A model generated the notes under the pieces. That model did not search any database, had not been told where the DNA came from, and was given only the letters and a program-made list of their open reading frames with translations. 47,839 bases of DNA, from positions 1 through 47,839 of the forward strand of contig CAMDGQ010000030.1 in the NCBI GenBank assembly GCA_945897955.1, given 5' to 3'. This DNA is from Tepidiphilus sp. J10. GTDB taxonomy: Bacteria > Pseudomonadota > Gammaproteobacteria > Burkholderiales > Thiobacillaceae. Made by a program: the position numbers and the translations under genes. Below, in pieces: positions 25,463 through 33,680 of the stretch; within the stretch, counting starts at the first letter, position 1, and each line of letters opens with the position of its first letter.

Positions 25463-25479
25463 CCGAGCGTCCCGCTCGG
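25463..25479 (+). terminator. Hairpin after the FixJ-like regulator gene
   Basis: Arms CCGAGCG (25463-25469) and CGCTCGG (25473-25479) around TCC, eight bases after the stop codon. It is followed by a second small palindrome AAAGGTTCCTTT and a repeat of CGAGTAAA, not by a clear T-run. It may be a weak terminator or an operator in front of the next small gene. Confidence 0.4.
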
Positions 25480-25633
25480 CCGAGTAAAGGTTCCTTTATC
25501 CCGAGTAAACAAATCAACAATATTTTCCGTGGTCCGATCGGACTATCTTTGCGTCCAACGCTTGTGCGGAAGACAAGTCGCCGCAGGTTTGCGGTGAACA
25601 CAGGTTCAGACCATGAACTGCGAGGAGGCAAGG

Positions 25634-25915
25634 ATGGAAAACAGTGCGTCATTTATCGTCGATTGGCCGGTTGCCGGCGAAGTCAGCCGCATCACCCCCT
25701 ATGTAAATCTGCGCGCCCAGGGCCGCAGCGTCGGGCTCTATCAGGTCAAGCAATGCGCGACACACCGCATGGTCGTGGTGCAGAGCAAGCCGCCTTTGCC
25801 GGTTGGCGCCCAGTTTGAAGTCCGGGATGTGCAGGGTTTGCTCCCCAACCTGCCCACCCTGTTGCTTGCCAGGGTAGTGGCCAGCGACCCGATGAATGTC
25901 AGTCTGGCGTGGTGA
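25634..25915 (+). CDS. Small hypothetical protein, 93 residues
   Basis: Start at ATG 25634 because AGGAGG lies five bases upstream; an earlier in-frame ATG at 25613 lacks such a site. The protein begins MENSASFIVDWPVAGEV and contains TPYVNLRAQGRSVGLYQVKQ and a C-terminal LLARVVASDPMNVSLAW. It is a compact beta-rich sequence without signal peptide or membrane segment. I do not recognise it. It follows the FixJ-like regulator by about 180 bp of possible promoter sequence. Confidence 0.55.
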   Translation: MENSASFIVDWPVAGEVSRITPYVNLRAQGRSVGLYQVKQCATHRMVVVQSKPPLPVGAQFEVRDVQGLLPNLPTLLLARVVASDPMNVSLAW

Positions 25916-25977
25916 TGCTCGCGTCCAGGCGCGGGCAAGCACGTTGGGATCAACTTCAGTGGTTGGGGAGGTGCTGA

Positions 25978-26307
25978 ATGCTGGATCGGAACATGATGTC
26001 GGAGGCGGATTGGCATTCACCAGTGGCGGGGACATATCGATCAGGCCAGGGCGGAATTGCGCAGGTATTGCGGGAAGCCGCCGGGTTGGTCAGTGTGCTT
26101 TGGCGTCAACGGCGCGAGGAGACTGCATGCATGGCGACAGGTTGTGGAAAACGCCTGCCCGCGATGGGAGTCACGCTCCCCAACGCATCGTCACTCACAT
26201 CATGGCGGTGTTCCGGCGTGGCATGCCAGACCGCTGAAAGCGTGCTTTGTCCCGTCGCCAGGACATCTTCATCGCCCGCAGCAGCGATTGGGGAGGCGTA
26301 TGACTAA
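25978..26307 (+). CDS. Doubtful small hypothetical protein, 109 residues
   Basis: The ATG at 25978 has a very good ribosome-binding site (GGAGG six bases upstream), and the frame stays open to 26307, overlapping the next gene's start by 8 bp. The sequence (MLDRNMMSEADWHSPVAGTY...) has several cysteines and a Ser/Ala-rich end, with no recognisable domain. The region between 25916 and 26299 otherwise holds nothing I can identify. It could be a decaying gene. Confidence 0.35.
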   Translation: MLDRNMMSEADWHSPVAGTYRSGQGGIAQVLREAAGLVSVLWRQRREETACMATGCGKRLPAMGVTLPNASSLTSWRCSGVACQTAESVLCPVARTSSSPAAAIGEAYD

Positions 26308-26605
26308 GCGGTCCATACCTTGTATCGCCTTCGGGTTGGCCTGCCTGATGGTCATGCCCATGGCAAACGGACAGGAAAGTCGATCGCCCGACTGCCACCC
26401 GTTGCTAATGTCTGCCGAGTGCGACCGGTTTCACGAGCGCATGGCGAAAGCGGCAGATGACTCGGCCAGGGTTGTGTTCAAGACCGAACTTCAGCGCCTG
26501 ATCGCCGAACGGGAGCGGTTGTGTCCCTGCCATGACGAACAGCGTGGCTGCTGGCGGGGCGGCGCGACGGCCGCCCGCAATTCCAGCCACGCAAGATTGT
26601 TCTGA
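26300..26605 (+). CDS. Small exported cysteine-containing protein
   Basis: A 101-residue protein with a clear signal peptide: MTKRSIPCIAFGLACLMVMP followed by MANGQES, with probable cleavage after ANG. The mature part has paired cysteines (DCHPLLMSAECDRFHERM and RERLCPCHDEQRGC) around an amphipathic helix, which suggests disulfides or metal binding in the periplasm. GGAGG precedes the ATG by three bases. I cannot name it. It ends 22 bp before a MITE-like repeat, and its last 25 residues (Gly/Ala/Arg-rich) may be a run-on. Confidence 0.6.
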   Translation: MTKRSIPCIAFGLACLMVMPMANGQESRSPDCHPLLMSAECDRFHERMAKAADDSARVVFKTELQRLIAERERLCPCHDEQRGCWRGGATAARNSSHARLF

Positions 26606-26627
26606 ACGCCCCGTTTCCGACCGGTTC

Positions 26628-26866
26628 AACCTTGAAACAGCAGTTGAACCCGTCCGAGGGCGGGGTGGAGAAGCCGGCTGGCAAGGCGCGACAACGAGTC
26701 ATGCCGAGGCATGGCGAGGCGGAGCAACGCCGCCAGATGGTTTCTCCACCCAGACAGCGGGCGGGTAGCGGGCTCACCCAAATGGTGAGCGTCATCGAAG
26801 TGAAAGACTTCAGTCGGCATGAGGCCTCACGAGGGATAAGGAGCGGTCAACTGCTGTTTCAAGGTT
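26628..26866. mobile_element. MITE-like element with 20-bp terminal inverted repeats
   Basis: AACCTTGAAACAGCAGTTGA at 26628-26647 is repeated in perfect inversion at 26847-26866; similarity extends a few bases outward (GGTTC... and ...GGTTCAAT). The 199 bp between hold no convincing gene. The size and termini fit a non-autonomous miniature transposable element. No transposase is in the window. The right end reaches the stop codon of the yjjJ gene, whose TGA lies at 26866-26868. Confidence 0.65.
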
Positions 26867-28185
26867 CAATCAAGCCTTCCAATCTTCTGACGGGCATCTT
26901 CGACATGCCGCCCCAATGCGGCTTCGCATGGCCCCCAGCCCTCTGTGAACCGGCCCTCCACACGCATCCTGACCAGAAAAGCTTCGGCCAATGCCAAGGC
27001 TTGCCGCCATGTGGACGGGGTGATGCCGGGAAGCAGGTTGGCCGAGTTCATGCTGTCGGGCAGATTGCCACCCATTCCAGGCCTGAAGGCCATCGGCAGC
27101 ATGTCGTAGGCCGGGGCGTTCTCGAACGGTCTGCCCTGCTCCGAGACGAATGACAGATTGCCGTTGTGCATATCGGTATTCCCGATCAGGGCGCCAAAGG
27201 CATAAAGAATCGTCGCAACCTCGGCGGCCTCGGAGGTGATTACACCGGCAGTCGCCAGACGGGCCGCCAGCACCGGCCAGGGCGAAACGGCATCCCCGAC
27301 AAACTCGGAATCGAGCGAGGTCAGCGAATGGACGGCACGACGGCCCAGCGGCCCCACCCGGTCGAATCGTTCGACTTCAAGGAAGCGTCGGGGGCCGATG
27401 TCCACAATCCGGCTCTCGACCGCTGGCAGACCGGCATCGGTCAGCACTCGGCCGGCAAGATATTCGGCCAGCAGCAGATCGCGCCAGCGTCCAGTCACCG
27501 CGTTGTCACTCCGGGCGGTGAACTTCACCAGGATGTGTCTGCCGTTGTAGGCCACGAATTTCGGTTGTTCGCCGCCGGCCGATGAACCTGCTACCTCGCC
27601 GCGTTCGACGGCATCGGCCATGGCCGGATAGTCCGTCTCCGCAACGGGGACAGGGGGAGTCGCCTGGATGAAGTGTGCGCGGGCAATATCACCCAGCAGC
27701 AGATTGCCGACCAGATCGTCTCCGTGATGGATCAACGCCCGCAGGGCATGGGCATCATTCCACTCGTTGATGTCGGCTGGAAGACCGAGTTCGGCGGCGA
27801 AACTGATGGCAAAGGCGCGGCCGATGAATCCGGCCGGGCGCATGTCCTGAACCCACCATGGCAGGCCGTCGTAATGAAGCGACGTACCATCATCCTGAAG
27901 CAGGACAAAGCCATCCGGGCGCACAGGAAGCAACATGCCAAGCCGACGAATCTGTCCCTCGGCTGAAATACGGTAGACCGGCACCTCTGCAAAGCCACGG
28001 GTGGTATCGCGTAGTGCGTACTGAATGGATCTGGCAGCCCCGATTCTGACGATCTCGGTCCCCATGCCAGCGATGGCCCTGGAAAGCGTTGGCTGGCTGA
28101 TGTCAATAAAATCAATTAGATGACGAGACGTTGCCGGGCCTTGAGCCAACAGGGAGCGGATGCGGTCAGCTTGCACTGCGGTCAT
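26866..28185 (-). CDS. yjjJ: YjjJ-type HipA family serine/threonine kinase toxin
   Basis: A 439-residue protein, close to the length of E. coli YjjJ. It has an N-terminal winged helix (residues 1-75: RIRSLLAQGPATSRHL, ISQPTLSRAIAGMG) and a HipA kinase fold. SSAGGEQPKFVAY resembles the HipA glycine-rich segment, and GNTDMHNGNLSF is the catalytic loop with Asp and Asn. HipA kinases phosphorylate translation-related proteins. This type carries its own DNA-binding domain and needs no separate HipB. The start is ATG 28185 (MTAVQADRIRSLL); 21 upstream in-frame residues are AT-rich operator sequence. The stop codon coincides with the edge of the MITE-like repeat. There is no obvious link to carbon metabolism; it looks like an inserted cassette. 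Confidence 0.88.
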   Translation of the reverse strand: MTAVQADRIRSLLAQGPATSRHLIDFIDISQPTLSRAIAGMGTEIVRIGAARSIQYALRDTTRGFAEVPVYRISAEGQIRRLGMLLPVRPDGFVLLQDDGTSLHYDGLPWWVQDMRPAGFIGRAFAISFAAELGLPADINEWNDAHALRALIHHGDDLVGNLLLGDIARAHFIQATPPVPVAETDYPAMADAVERGEVAGSSAGGEQPKFVAYNGRHILVKFTARSDNAVTGRWRDLLLAEYLAGRVLTDAGLPAVESRIVDIGPRRFLEVERFDRVGPLGRRAVHSLTSLDSEFVGDAVSPWPVLAARLATAGVITSEAAEVATILYAFGALIGNTDMHNGNLSFVSEQGRPFENAPAYDMLPMAFRPGMGGNLPDSMNSANLLPGITPSTWRQALALAEAFLVRMRVEGRFTEGWGPCEAALGRHVEDARQKIGRLD

Positions 28186-28194
28186 TGTGAATGG

Positions 28195-28217
28195 ATATAT
28201 GAATATATATATGAATA
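28195..28217. promoter_or_regulatory. Tandem AT-rich repeats upstream of yjjJ, possible autoregulatory operator
   Basis: ATATATGAATA occurs at 28195-28205 and again at 28207-28217, a 12-base period, starting ten bases upstream of the yjjJ start codon. This is one of the most AT-rich spots in a GC-rich window. Binding by the YjjJ winged helix would explain it; this is inference. Confidence 0.4.
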
Positions 28218-28468
28218 CATTATGGGTCAGCCCTGCGAAGCATGGCAATCCCCTTTCAGGTGACGGCAGGGAGGGCTGTGGCCGAGTCCGATCCGATTTC
28301 CGCGTTTCAAGCAGCCGACGTTCGCACGATCAAACAGCGCTACTTCGGCCGTCTCTTGAGGCCGAGAAGTTTGTGTAGGAGCAACACCAGATTCCGGATG
28401 CGCCAGGAAGGGGGAGAACCCCTCTCGACCAACTCCACCCTTTGCACTTCAGCGCGACCCGAGCCGCT

Positions 28469-29416
28469 TCAACGGCCGGGATTCCTGTCCACGCCATGGG
28501 TCGGCGCCGCTTCCCAGATGCGTGCGCCGTCACGCAGCAGAAAGTCGAGAAAGCGGCGTGTCGTGTTCGACAGTTTCTTGCCCTTCAGATGCACCGCGTA
28601 CCACTGGCGCACGAGGGGGAAGTGTTCCACGTCCAGGATCGCCAGCAGCCCGGAGTCCAGTTCCAGGCGCAGGTTGTGGTGGGAAAGGACCGAGATGCCC
28701 AGGCCGGCCATCACCGCCTGCTTGATGGCCTCGCTGCTGCCCAGTTCCATGTAGGTGCTGGCGGTCAGACCGTGCTGGGCGAACAGTCGGGTGCGGGCCT
28801 GGCGTGTGCCGGAGCCGGGCTCGCGCGAAAGAAAACGCTCCTCTGCGATTCGCGCCAGGGGAATGCGCGGTTGCCCGACCAGCGGATGGTCTGGCGGCGC
28901 CACCACCACCAGCGGGTTGTCGAGGAAGAACTCGGCTTCCACGTCCATGTTCTCGGGGATGGTGCCCATGATCACCAGGTCGTCCAGGTTGCCTTCCAGA
29001 CGTTCGACTACGCGCGACTGGTTGGTTATGGTCAGACGTGGCGCCACTTCCGGGTAGTCGCGCAGGAAGACTCCGAGCAGATGGGGCATGAAGTACTTGG
29101 CGGTGGTGATGGCGGCCAGGTTGAGCGGGCCGCGCACCCCTTCCTCCAGCCCGATCATGTCCTCCCCCAGCACCCGCATGCGCTCCAGTACGTCCCGACT
29201 GGCTTCGAAAAGCTCCTTGCCGGCATCGGTGAGGAACAGGCGCTTGCCCATGTGCTCCACCAGCGGCAACCCCACGCTCTCCTCCAGGCGCTTGATCTGG
29301 ATGGAGACGGCGGGCTGGGTCAGATGCAGTTCCTCCGCCACCCGGGTGAAGGATCGGTGCGTGCCAAGGCTGTGAAACAGGCGCAGTTGATGCAGGGTGA
29401 CATTGCGCAGACGCAT
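28469..29416 (-). CDS. cbbR: LysR-family regulator CbbR
   Basis: A 315-residue LysR-type activator. The N-terminal winged helix (MRLRNVTLHQLRLFHSLGTH, EELHLTQPAVSIQIKRLEE) is typical of CbbR. The effector domain (about 95-300) includes ITTAKYFMPHLLGVF and RQWYAVHLKGKKLS. The start is ATG 29416 with GGAG six bases upstream. It diverges from csoS2 with a 144-bp spacer that contains an inverted repeat. CbbR proteins sense Calvin-cycle metabolites or reductant and activate cbb and carboxysome genes. Here the direct neighbour is csoS2 rather than cbbL, so CbbR appears wired to the shell operon. Confidence 0.9.
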   Translation of the reverse strand: MRLRNVTLHQLRLFHSLGTHRSFTRVAEELHLTQPAVSIQIKRLEESVGLPLVEHMGKRLFLTDAGKELFEASRDVLERMRVLGEDMIGLEEGVRGPLNLAAITTAKYFMPHLLGVFLRDYPEVAPRLTITNQSRVVERLEGNLDDLVIMGTIPENMDVEAEFFLDNPLVVVAPPDHPLVGQPRIPLARIAEERFLSREPGSGTRQARTRLFAQHGLTASTYMELGSSEAIKQAVMAGLGISVLSHHNLRLELDSGLLAILDVEHFPLVRQWYAVHLKGKKLSNTTRRFLDFLLRDGARIWEAAPTHGVDRNPGR

Positions 29417-29425
29417 GGATGCTCC

Positions 29426-29449
29426 TTCATATAAACAAATGTATATGAA
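29426..29449. promoter_or_regulatory. Probable CbbR operator in the cbbR/csoS2 spacer
   Basis: Inverted repeat TTCATATA (29426-29433) and TATATGAA (29442-29449), eight bases apart, ten bases upstream of the cbbR start codon. LysR proteins bind T-N11-A type palindromes in such divergent spacers. The surrounding region (to about 29480) is AT-rich and would hold both promoters. Confidence 0.6.
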
Positions 29450-29560
29450 CAAGATAATAACAATTAACTTTTGTTCATTCACCCTGTTGGCTACATTGCA
29501 AACCGTCAAGCGCTTCCGGGGTGGAAGCGCGGCGCAACGAACTCCAGCAAGAGGAACGAC

Positions 29561-31849
29561 ATGTCTGAATCGACCGCCCAAGCAGATTCCCTGGCAGGAC
29601 TGACTGGCAGAGAGTACGCCCTCGCACGCCGGGCGATGCTTTCCAAAGCCGGCAAGAAAGGTGCGGCCATGCTGACGCCGCAAAGCGTGGCCGCCAGCCG
29701 CCGTACTGCCCCCGCCGCGACCCGCGCGGCCGAGGCAATGCCAACCCCCGCCGCCACAGAAGCCACGACAACAACCGAAGCGCCAATCCAGGATGCCGCC
29801 GAAACCGCCATCGACATGGCCTGCGCGCTGGTGGAAGGCGCTCCCGCCGTGGCCGAGGCGCTGGCCGAAGTCGCCGGCGATAACGTGCGTGACTATTGCC
29901 GCGAGCGGCGTCGGGCTTTGTCTCTCTTCGGCAAGACCGCTCTGCCGGCAAAACCCGGCAGCATGGCGGGCGGGGCGGGGGGGCAGTCGGCCGCGCGTCA
30001 GCGCCGCCTGGAGAAAAGCCTGAAGGGGCGCGGCGATGCGCCCGCCAGTCGCCCCAGCGGCCGGGTGCGGCCTGCGGCCGAAGCCCCCGCCAAGGTGGAA
30101 ACCGGCACCACCCTGTCCGGCCAGACGGTCACCGGCGCCCAGGTGGAGCGCACGATCAAGGTTACCGGCAACGAGCCGGGTTCCTGCCGGGCCATCACCG
30201 GCACCGAGTACATCGGCGTCGAGCAGTTCGATTCCTTCTGCCCCAGCCGTCCGGCCCCCGCGCCGGCCAAGGTGGGCGCCAGCGCCACCAGTCGGGGTCT
30301 CACCGTGAGCGGCCCGGAAGTGGGGCGTTCCGCCAAGGTGACCGGCGGCGAGTCAGGCACTTGCAAGCCCGTCACCGGCACCGAATATCTGGGCAGCGAA
30401 AACTTCGACGAGTTCTGCGCCGGCAAAGGGCGGACCTCCCGTCCCGAGAAGGTGGTGATGGGTGCAACCGCAAGAAAGGGTCTGGCCGTATCCGGCAGCG
30501 ACGAGGCGCGCCCGGCCGCCGTGACGGGCGGCGAGGCCGGGGCGAAGCGCGGCATTACCGGCTCCCAGTACAACGATGCCGGGATATCGCGTCTGACCAT
30601 CAATGGTCCGGCCAAGGTGGCCCTCACGCATACCATCGCCGGGCGGCCGGTTTCCGGCGTCGAGATCGGCCGTTCGGTGAAGGTTTCGGGCGATGAAGCG
30701 GGTTCCTGCCGCGCCATCTCCGGCACGGAATACCTGTCCAACGAACAATTCCAGAGCATCTGCAATACCCGCCCGGAAGCGGGGCCGGAGAAAGTGGGCG
30801 AGGCGGCCAGCGACGGCGGCCAGCGCATTACCGGTAATCTGGTGGAGCGTACCGGCAGAATCACCGGCAACGAGCCCCGCGCCGAGGGCCGGGTGACCGG
30901 CTCCCAGTACGAGCAGGGCTCGACCCGGGAATCCAGCGCCCGCGCAGAACGCCGGCCCGCCAGCGTGATGAGCGCAGCCGGTTCCCCAAAATCGAGCGGT
31001 GACGAGCCAGGCCGGCGCGGGCGCGTCACCGGAGCCGATTACGCCGGTGCGGCCCTGTCCGCCGCCGGTCGGGGCGCCCCGGAGTCGATGATCAATGTTG
31101 CCAAGGTGGATGTCAGCCACACCTTGCGCGGGCAGCCGGTTTCCGGCTCGCCCCTGGGCCGCTCCAACCGGGTGACCGGCGACGAGCCGGGCAGCCATTT
31201 ATCCATCAGCGGCACGCCCTATGCCGCCAGCGAACAGATTGCCGGCGCCTGTGATTGCCAGCATGCCGAGGCCAGCGAGCCGGCCGCCCTGCCGCAGGCC
31301 CATCCCCGCTTTCAGCCCGCAGGCCGGCCGCGCGCCATGGCCATGAGCATGGTTCCGGCGGAACCTCGCCCGGAATCCTTCAGCGTCAGCGCACCGGCGG
31401 TGGAGGCGCGCGGTCGCATCACCGGCACCGGCTACGGCGGTACCGGCCGCATCACCGGCCCGGTCAACATGGCTTCGGGCCTGGTGTCCGGCACGCCGGA
31501 GTTTCGTTACCGCGACGAGGGCATTCAATTCGGCGGCCTGCGTTCGGCCATGCCTGAATCCGCCGCCCCGATCGTCCAGGTGGAGCGCATTACCGGCGAG
31601 GGCCGCGAGGCCGGTCGCCGCATCACCGGCAACGACTGGGGCCGCAGCGACCGAGTGACCGGCACCGAGGGTCGCTGGGCACAGGGCCGCAACCCGACCC
31701 AGCGCGGCGCGGGCCGTGGCATGGACGTCGGCGCCCGGGCCAACAAGGGCATGGAGCGTCCTGAAGCGCCCCTGGCCAAAGTCACCGGCAGCAGCGGCAA
31801 CGCCGGCAAGGGCGCGCTGATCACCGTTTCCGGCGGCGCACGCGGCTGA
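29561..31849 (+). CDS. csoS2: CsoS2, alpha-carboxysome scaffold protein
   Basis: A 762-residue disordered scaffold. The N-terminal part has RuBisCO-binding type repeats: GREYALARRAMLSKAGK (17-32) and VRDYCRERRRALSLFGK (109-125), plus a weak third near 146-157. Halothiobacillus CsoS2 has four. The middle region, from about 178, has six or seven repeats of the form KV..T..G..V(T/S)G..V.R..KVTG.E.G.C..(I/V)TGTEY, several ending in a Cys. The C-terminal part has GRITGTGYGGTGRITGP and ends with a shell-anchoring type segment. CsoS2 links RuBisCO to shell hexamers. The start is ATG 29561 with GAGGAA upstream. A programmed frameshift, known in some species, could not be judged here. Confidence 0.95.
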   Translation: MSESTAQADSLAGLTGREYALARRAMLSKAGKKGAAMLTPQSVAASRRTAPAATRAAEAMPTPAATEATTTTEAPIQDAAETAIDMACALVEGAPAVAEALAEVAGDNVRDYCRERRRALSLFGKTALPAKPGSMAGGAGGQSAARQRRLEKSLKGRGDAPASRPSGRVRPAAEAPAKVETGTTLSGQTVTGAQVERTIKVTGNEPGSCRAITGTEYIGVEQFDSFCPSRPAPAPAKVGASATSRGLTVSGPEVGRSAKVTGGESGTCKPVTGTEYLGSENFDEFCAGKGRTSRPEKVVMGATARKGLAVSGSDEARPAAVTGGEAGAKRGITGSQYNDAGISRLTINGPAKVALTHTIAGRPVSGVEIGRSVKVSGDEAGSCRAISGTEYLSNEQFQSICNTRPEAGPEKVGEAASDGGQRITGNLVERTGRITGNEPRAEGRVTGSQYEQGSTRESSARAERRPASVMSAAGSPKSSGDEPGRRGRVTGADYAGAALSAAGRGAPESMINVAKVDVSHTLRGQPVSGSPLGRSNRVTGDEPGSHLSISGTPYAASEQIAGACDCQHAEASEPAALPQAHPRFQPAGRPRAMAMSMVPAEPRPESFSVSAPAVEARGRITGTGYGGTGRITGPVNMASGLVSGTPEFRYRDEGIQFGGLRSAMPESAAPIVQVERITGEGREAGRRITGNDWGRSDRVTGTEGRWAQGRNPTQRGAGRGMDVGARANKGMERPEAPLAKVTGSSGNAGKGALITVSGGARG

Positions 31850-31865
31850 GGCGGAGAGCACACTC

Positions 31866-33401
31866 ATGGACACGCGCAACGCTTACTCACTCCGCATCAA
31901 GTCCCAGCAGGGACGGCGTCCGGGTCATGCTCCCTACGGTCTGGGCACGGCCGCATCCAGCCTGCCGGCCCGCACCGAGTTGCGCATCGCCCCGGCAGCC
32001 GAAGCGCCGCCTGCGCACCACCTGGCGGACCGGCGCATGAATGCCCGCCTGGCCCACTGCGAGGATTCGGTGAAAGGCCGCTTCGACGCCATCGCCCCCG
32101 CTCTCAAGTCTTTGTCTGCGCTTCAGCATCTGGAGGACTTCCCTGTTCAGGCGCAGCGCCTGGCGCGTGAACGCCTGGGCCATGAATTGCCCCAGGACAT
32201 TCTGAACGACGCCTGGGTGAGCGGCCTCGACCTCAAGGCCCTTTACGCCCACTGCGTTTTTGCCGCGCTCAAGGCCGCCACCGCCCAGTTCGCCGAGGAC
32301 ATCCGCAATCAACTGGAAAAGGTGCAGGACACGCGCAATTTCTTCCTGGACTGCGGCTATCACGCGGTGGACATCAGCCCCTGCGCCGATGGCCGCCTGA
32401 AGGGTCTGTCGCGCTACATCCTGCGTCTGCCGCTGACCTCGCTGACCCGGCGCAAGGCCTATGCCGGGGCGCTGTTCGACGTGGAGACGGACGTGCGCCA
32501 CTGGGTGAGCACGGAACTGCGCCGTTTCCGCGAGGGCGTGCCCACCACCGCCGACGCCGGCACCCGCTATCTGAAGATCGCGGTCTATCACACCAGTTCC
32601 TCCAGTCCCTCCTGCGAGGGCTGCGCCGCCCACGGCAGCAACGAGACCCGCGCCATCGAAGCGGCCCTGGAACGGCTGAACCAGTTCCGCCAGGCCATCG
32701 AGAACAGCTTCTGTTGCGGCGCCGGCACCGACCTCCTGCTGATCGGCGTGGACACCGATACCGACGCCATCAAGGTACACATTCCGGACAGCAAGGGCGA
32801 TCTCTCCGCCTACCGCTTTGTGGACAACGCCGTGTTGTTCTCCGAGACCGCCGGGTTGTCGGCCGATGCCGCCCGCGCCGTGGTGTACGAGTCGATCCGC
32901 ACCGCCAGCCGCAAGGACGGCTGGGGCGCCGGCCAGGGCGAGCCGCACGACGGCATGCGCCGACTGATCGCCAACCTGCTGGTGAACAACTTTTCCCAGA
33001 TCGAGTATGTGAACGACCTCTACGACGGCCGTTACCCGGACATCGGCCATGCCGAGCGCTACATCAGCGTGGGCGACGGCTTCGAGGAAGTGCAGATGCG
33101 GAACGTGGCCTATTACGCCCACCTGCACACCCTGGAAGAGGGCGTGGCGGACATGGACGTGGGCATCAAGATCTTCAAGGGCCTCAACGTCCGGCACGGT
33201 CTGCCCATCCCGATCGCCATCCACTACCGCTACGACGCCCGGGTGCCGGGCGCCCGCGACCGGGTGGCGGAAAAGGCCCGTCGCGTGGGCGCCGCCATTC
33301 GCGCCCGCTATCCCGATCTTGCCGAGCAGCGCCTGCTGGCCTGCTGGCTCTCGGTGCAGGACCTGCCCACCGGCAGCCCCATCGAAAGTCTGGAGGGCTG
33401 A
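31866..33401 (+). CDS. csoSCA: CsoSCA, carboxysomal carbonic anhydrase
   Basis: A 511-residue beta-type (epsilon subclass) carbonic anhydrase that dehydrates bicarbonate to CO2 inside the carboxysome. Zinc ligands fall at Cys173 (ISPCADGRLKG), His242 (AVYHTSSS) and Cys253 (SCEGCAAHG), with the catalytic dyad Asp175 and Arg177. The numbering is the same as in the characterised Halothiobacillus enzyme. An N-terminal low-complexity stretch (1-50) could bind CsoS2 or RuBisCO. It begins 16 bp after csoS2 and precedes csoS4A, the standard order. Confidence 0.96.
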   Translation: MDTRNAYSLRIKSQQGRRPGHAPYGLGTAASSLPARTELRIAPAAEAPPAHHLADRRMNARLAHCEDSVKGRFDAIAPALKSLSALQHLEDFPVQAQRLARERLGHELPQDILNDAWVSGLDLKALYAHCVFAALKAATAQFAEDIRNQLEKVQDTRNFFLDCGYHAVDISPCADGRLKGLSRYILRLPLTSLTRRKAYAGALFDVETDVRHWVSTELRRFREGVPTTADAGTRYLKIAVYHTSSSSPSCEGCAAHGSNETRAIEAALERLNQFRQAIENSFCCGAGTDLLLIGVDTDTDAIKVHIPDSKGDLSAYRFVDNAVLFSETAGLSADAARAVVYESIRTASRKDGWGAGQGEPHDGMRRLIANLLVNNFSQIEYVNDLYDGRYPDIGHAERYISVGDGFEEVQMRNVAYYAHLHTLEEGVADMDVGIKIFKGLNVRHGLPIPIAIHYRYDARVPGARDRVAEKARRVGAAIRARYPDLAEQRLLACWLSVQDLPTGSPIESLEG

Positions 33402-33404
33402 GCC

Positions 33405-33680
33405 ATGAAGATCATGCAGGTGGAAAAAACCCTGGTGTCATCCAACCGCATCGCCGACCTGGGCCATCGCCCCTTGCTGGTGGTGCAGGAAAAGGCGGGC
33501 GGGGCGCGCCAGGTGGCGGTGGACGCCATCGGCTGCCTGCCCGGCGACTGGGTGATCTGCGTGGGTTCCTCCGCCGCCCGCGAAGCCGCCGGCAGCAAGG
33601 AATTTCCTTCGGATCTGACCATTGTCGGAATCATCGACCACTGGCCGCCCGATGCGTCCGGAACCGAGGGGAAAGCCTGA
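33405..33680 (+). CDS. csoS4A: CsoS4A, carboxysome vertex pentamer
   Basis: A 91-residue BMV (CsoS4/CcmL) protein that forms pentamers closing the icosahedral shell. It has the family features MKIMQVEKTLVSSNRI at the start, VDAIGCLPGDWVICVGSSAAR in the middle and DLTIVGIIDHW near the end. It starts 3 bp after csoSCA, and its stop overlaps the csoS4B start (TGATG arrangement), so the two vertex proteins are translationally coupled. Low-copy vertex proteins need little expression, in keeping with the attenuator-like sequence after csoS4B. Confidence 0.95.
   Translation: MKIMQVEKTLVSSNRIADLGHRPLLVVQEKAGGARQVAVDAIGCLPGDWVICVGSSAAREAAGSKEFPSDLTIVGIIDHWPPDASGTEGKA

Noticed and set aside
25916-26299. 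Possible small RNA or decayed mobile element
   Set aside because: No hairpin-T-run, repeats or similarity could be seen; only a doubtful reading frame with a good ribosome-binding site.
30090-31250. Repetitive DNA that could resemble a CRISPR or satellite array
   Set aside because: The periodicity is the protein repeats of CsoS2; units are about 150 bp, diverged, in frame and coding.
29561-31849. Programmed frameshift giving short and long CsoS2
   Set aside because: Known in some alpha-carboxysomes, but I could not identify a convincing slippery site with downstream structure by eye.
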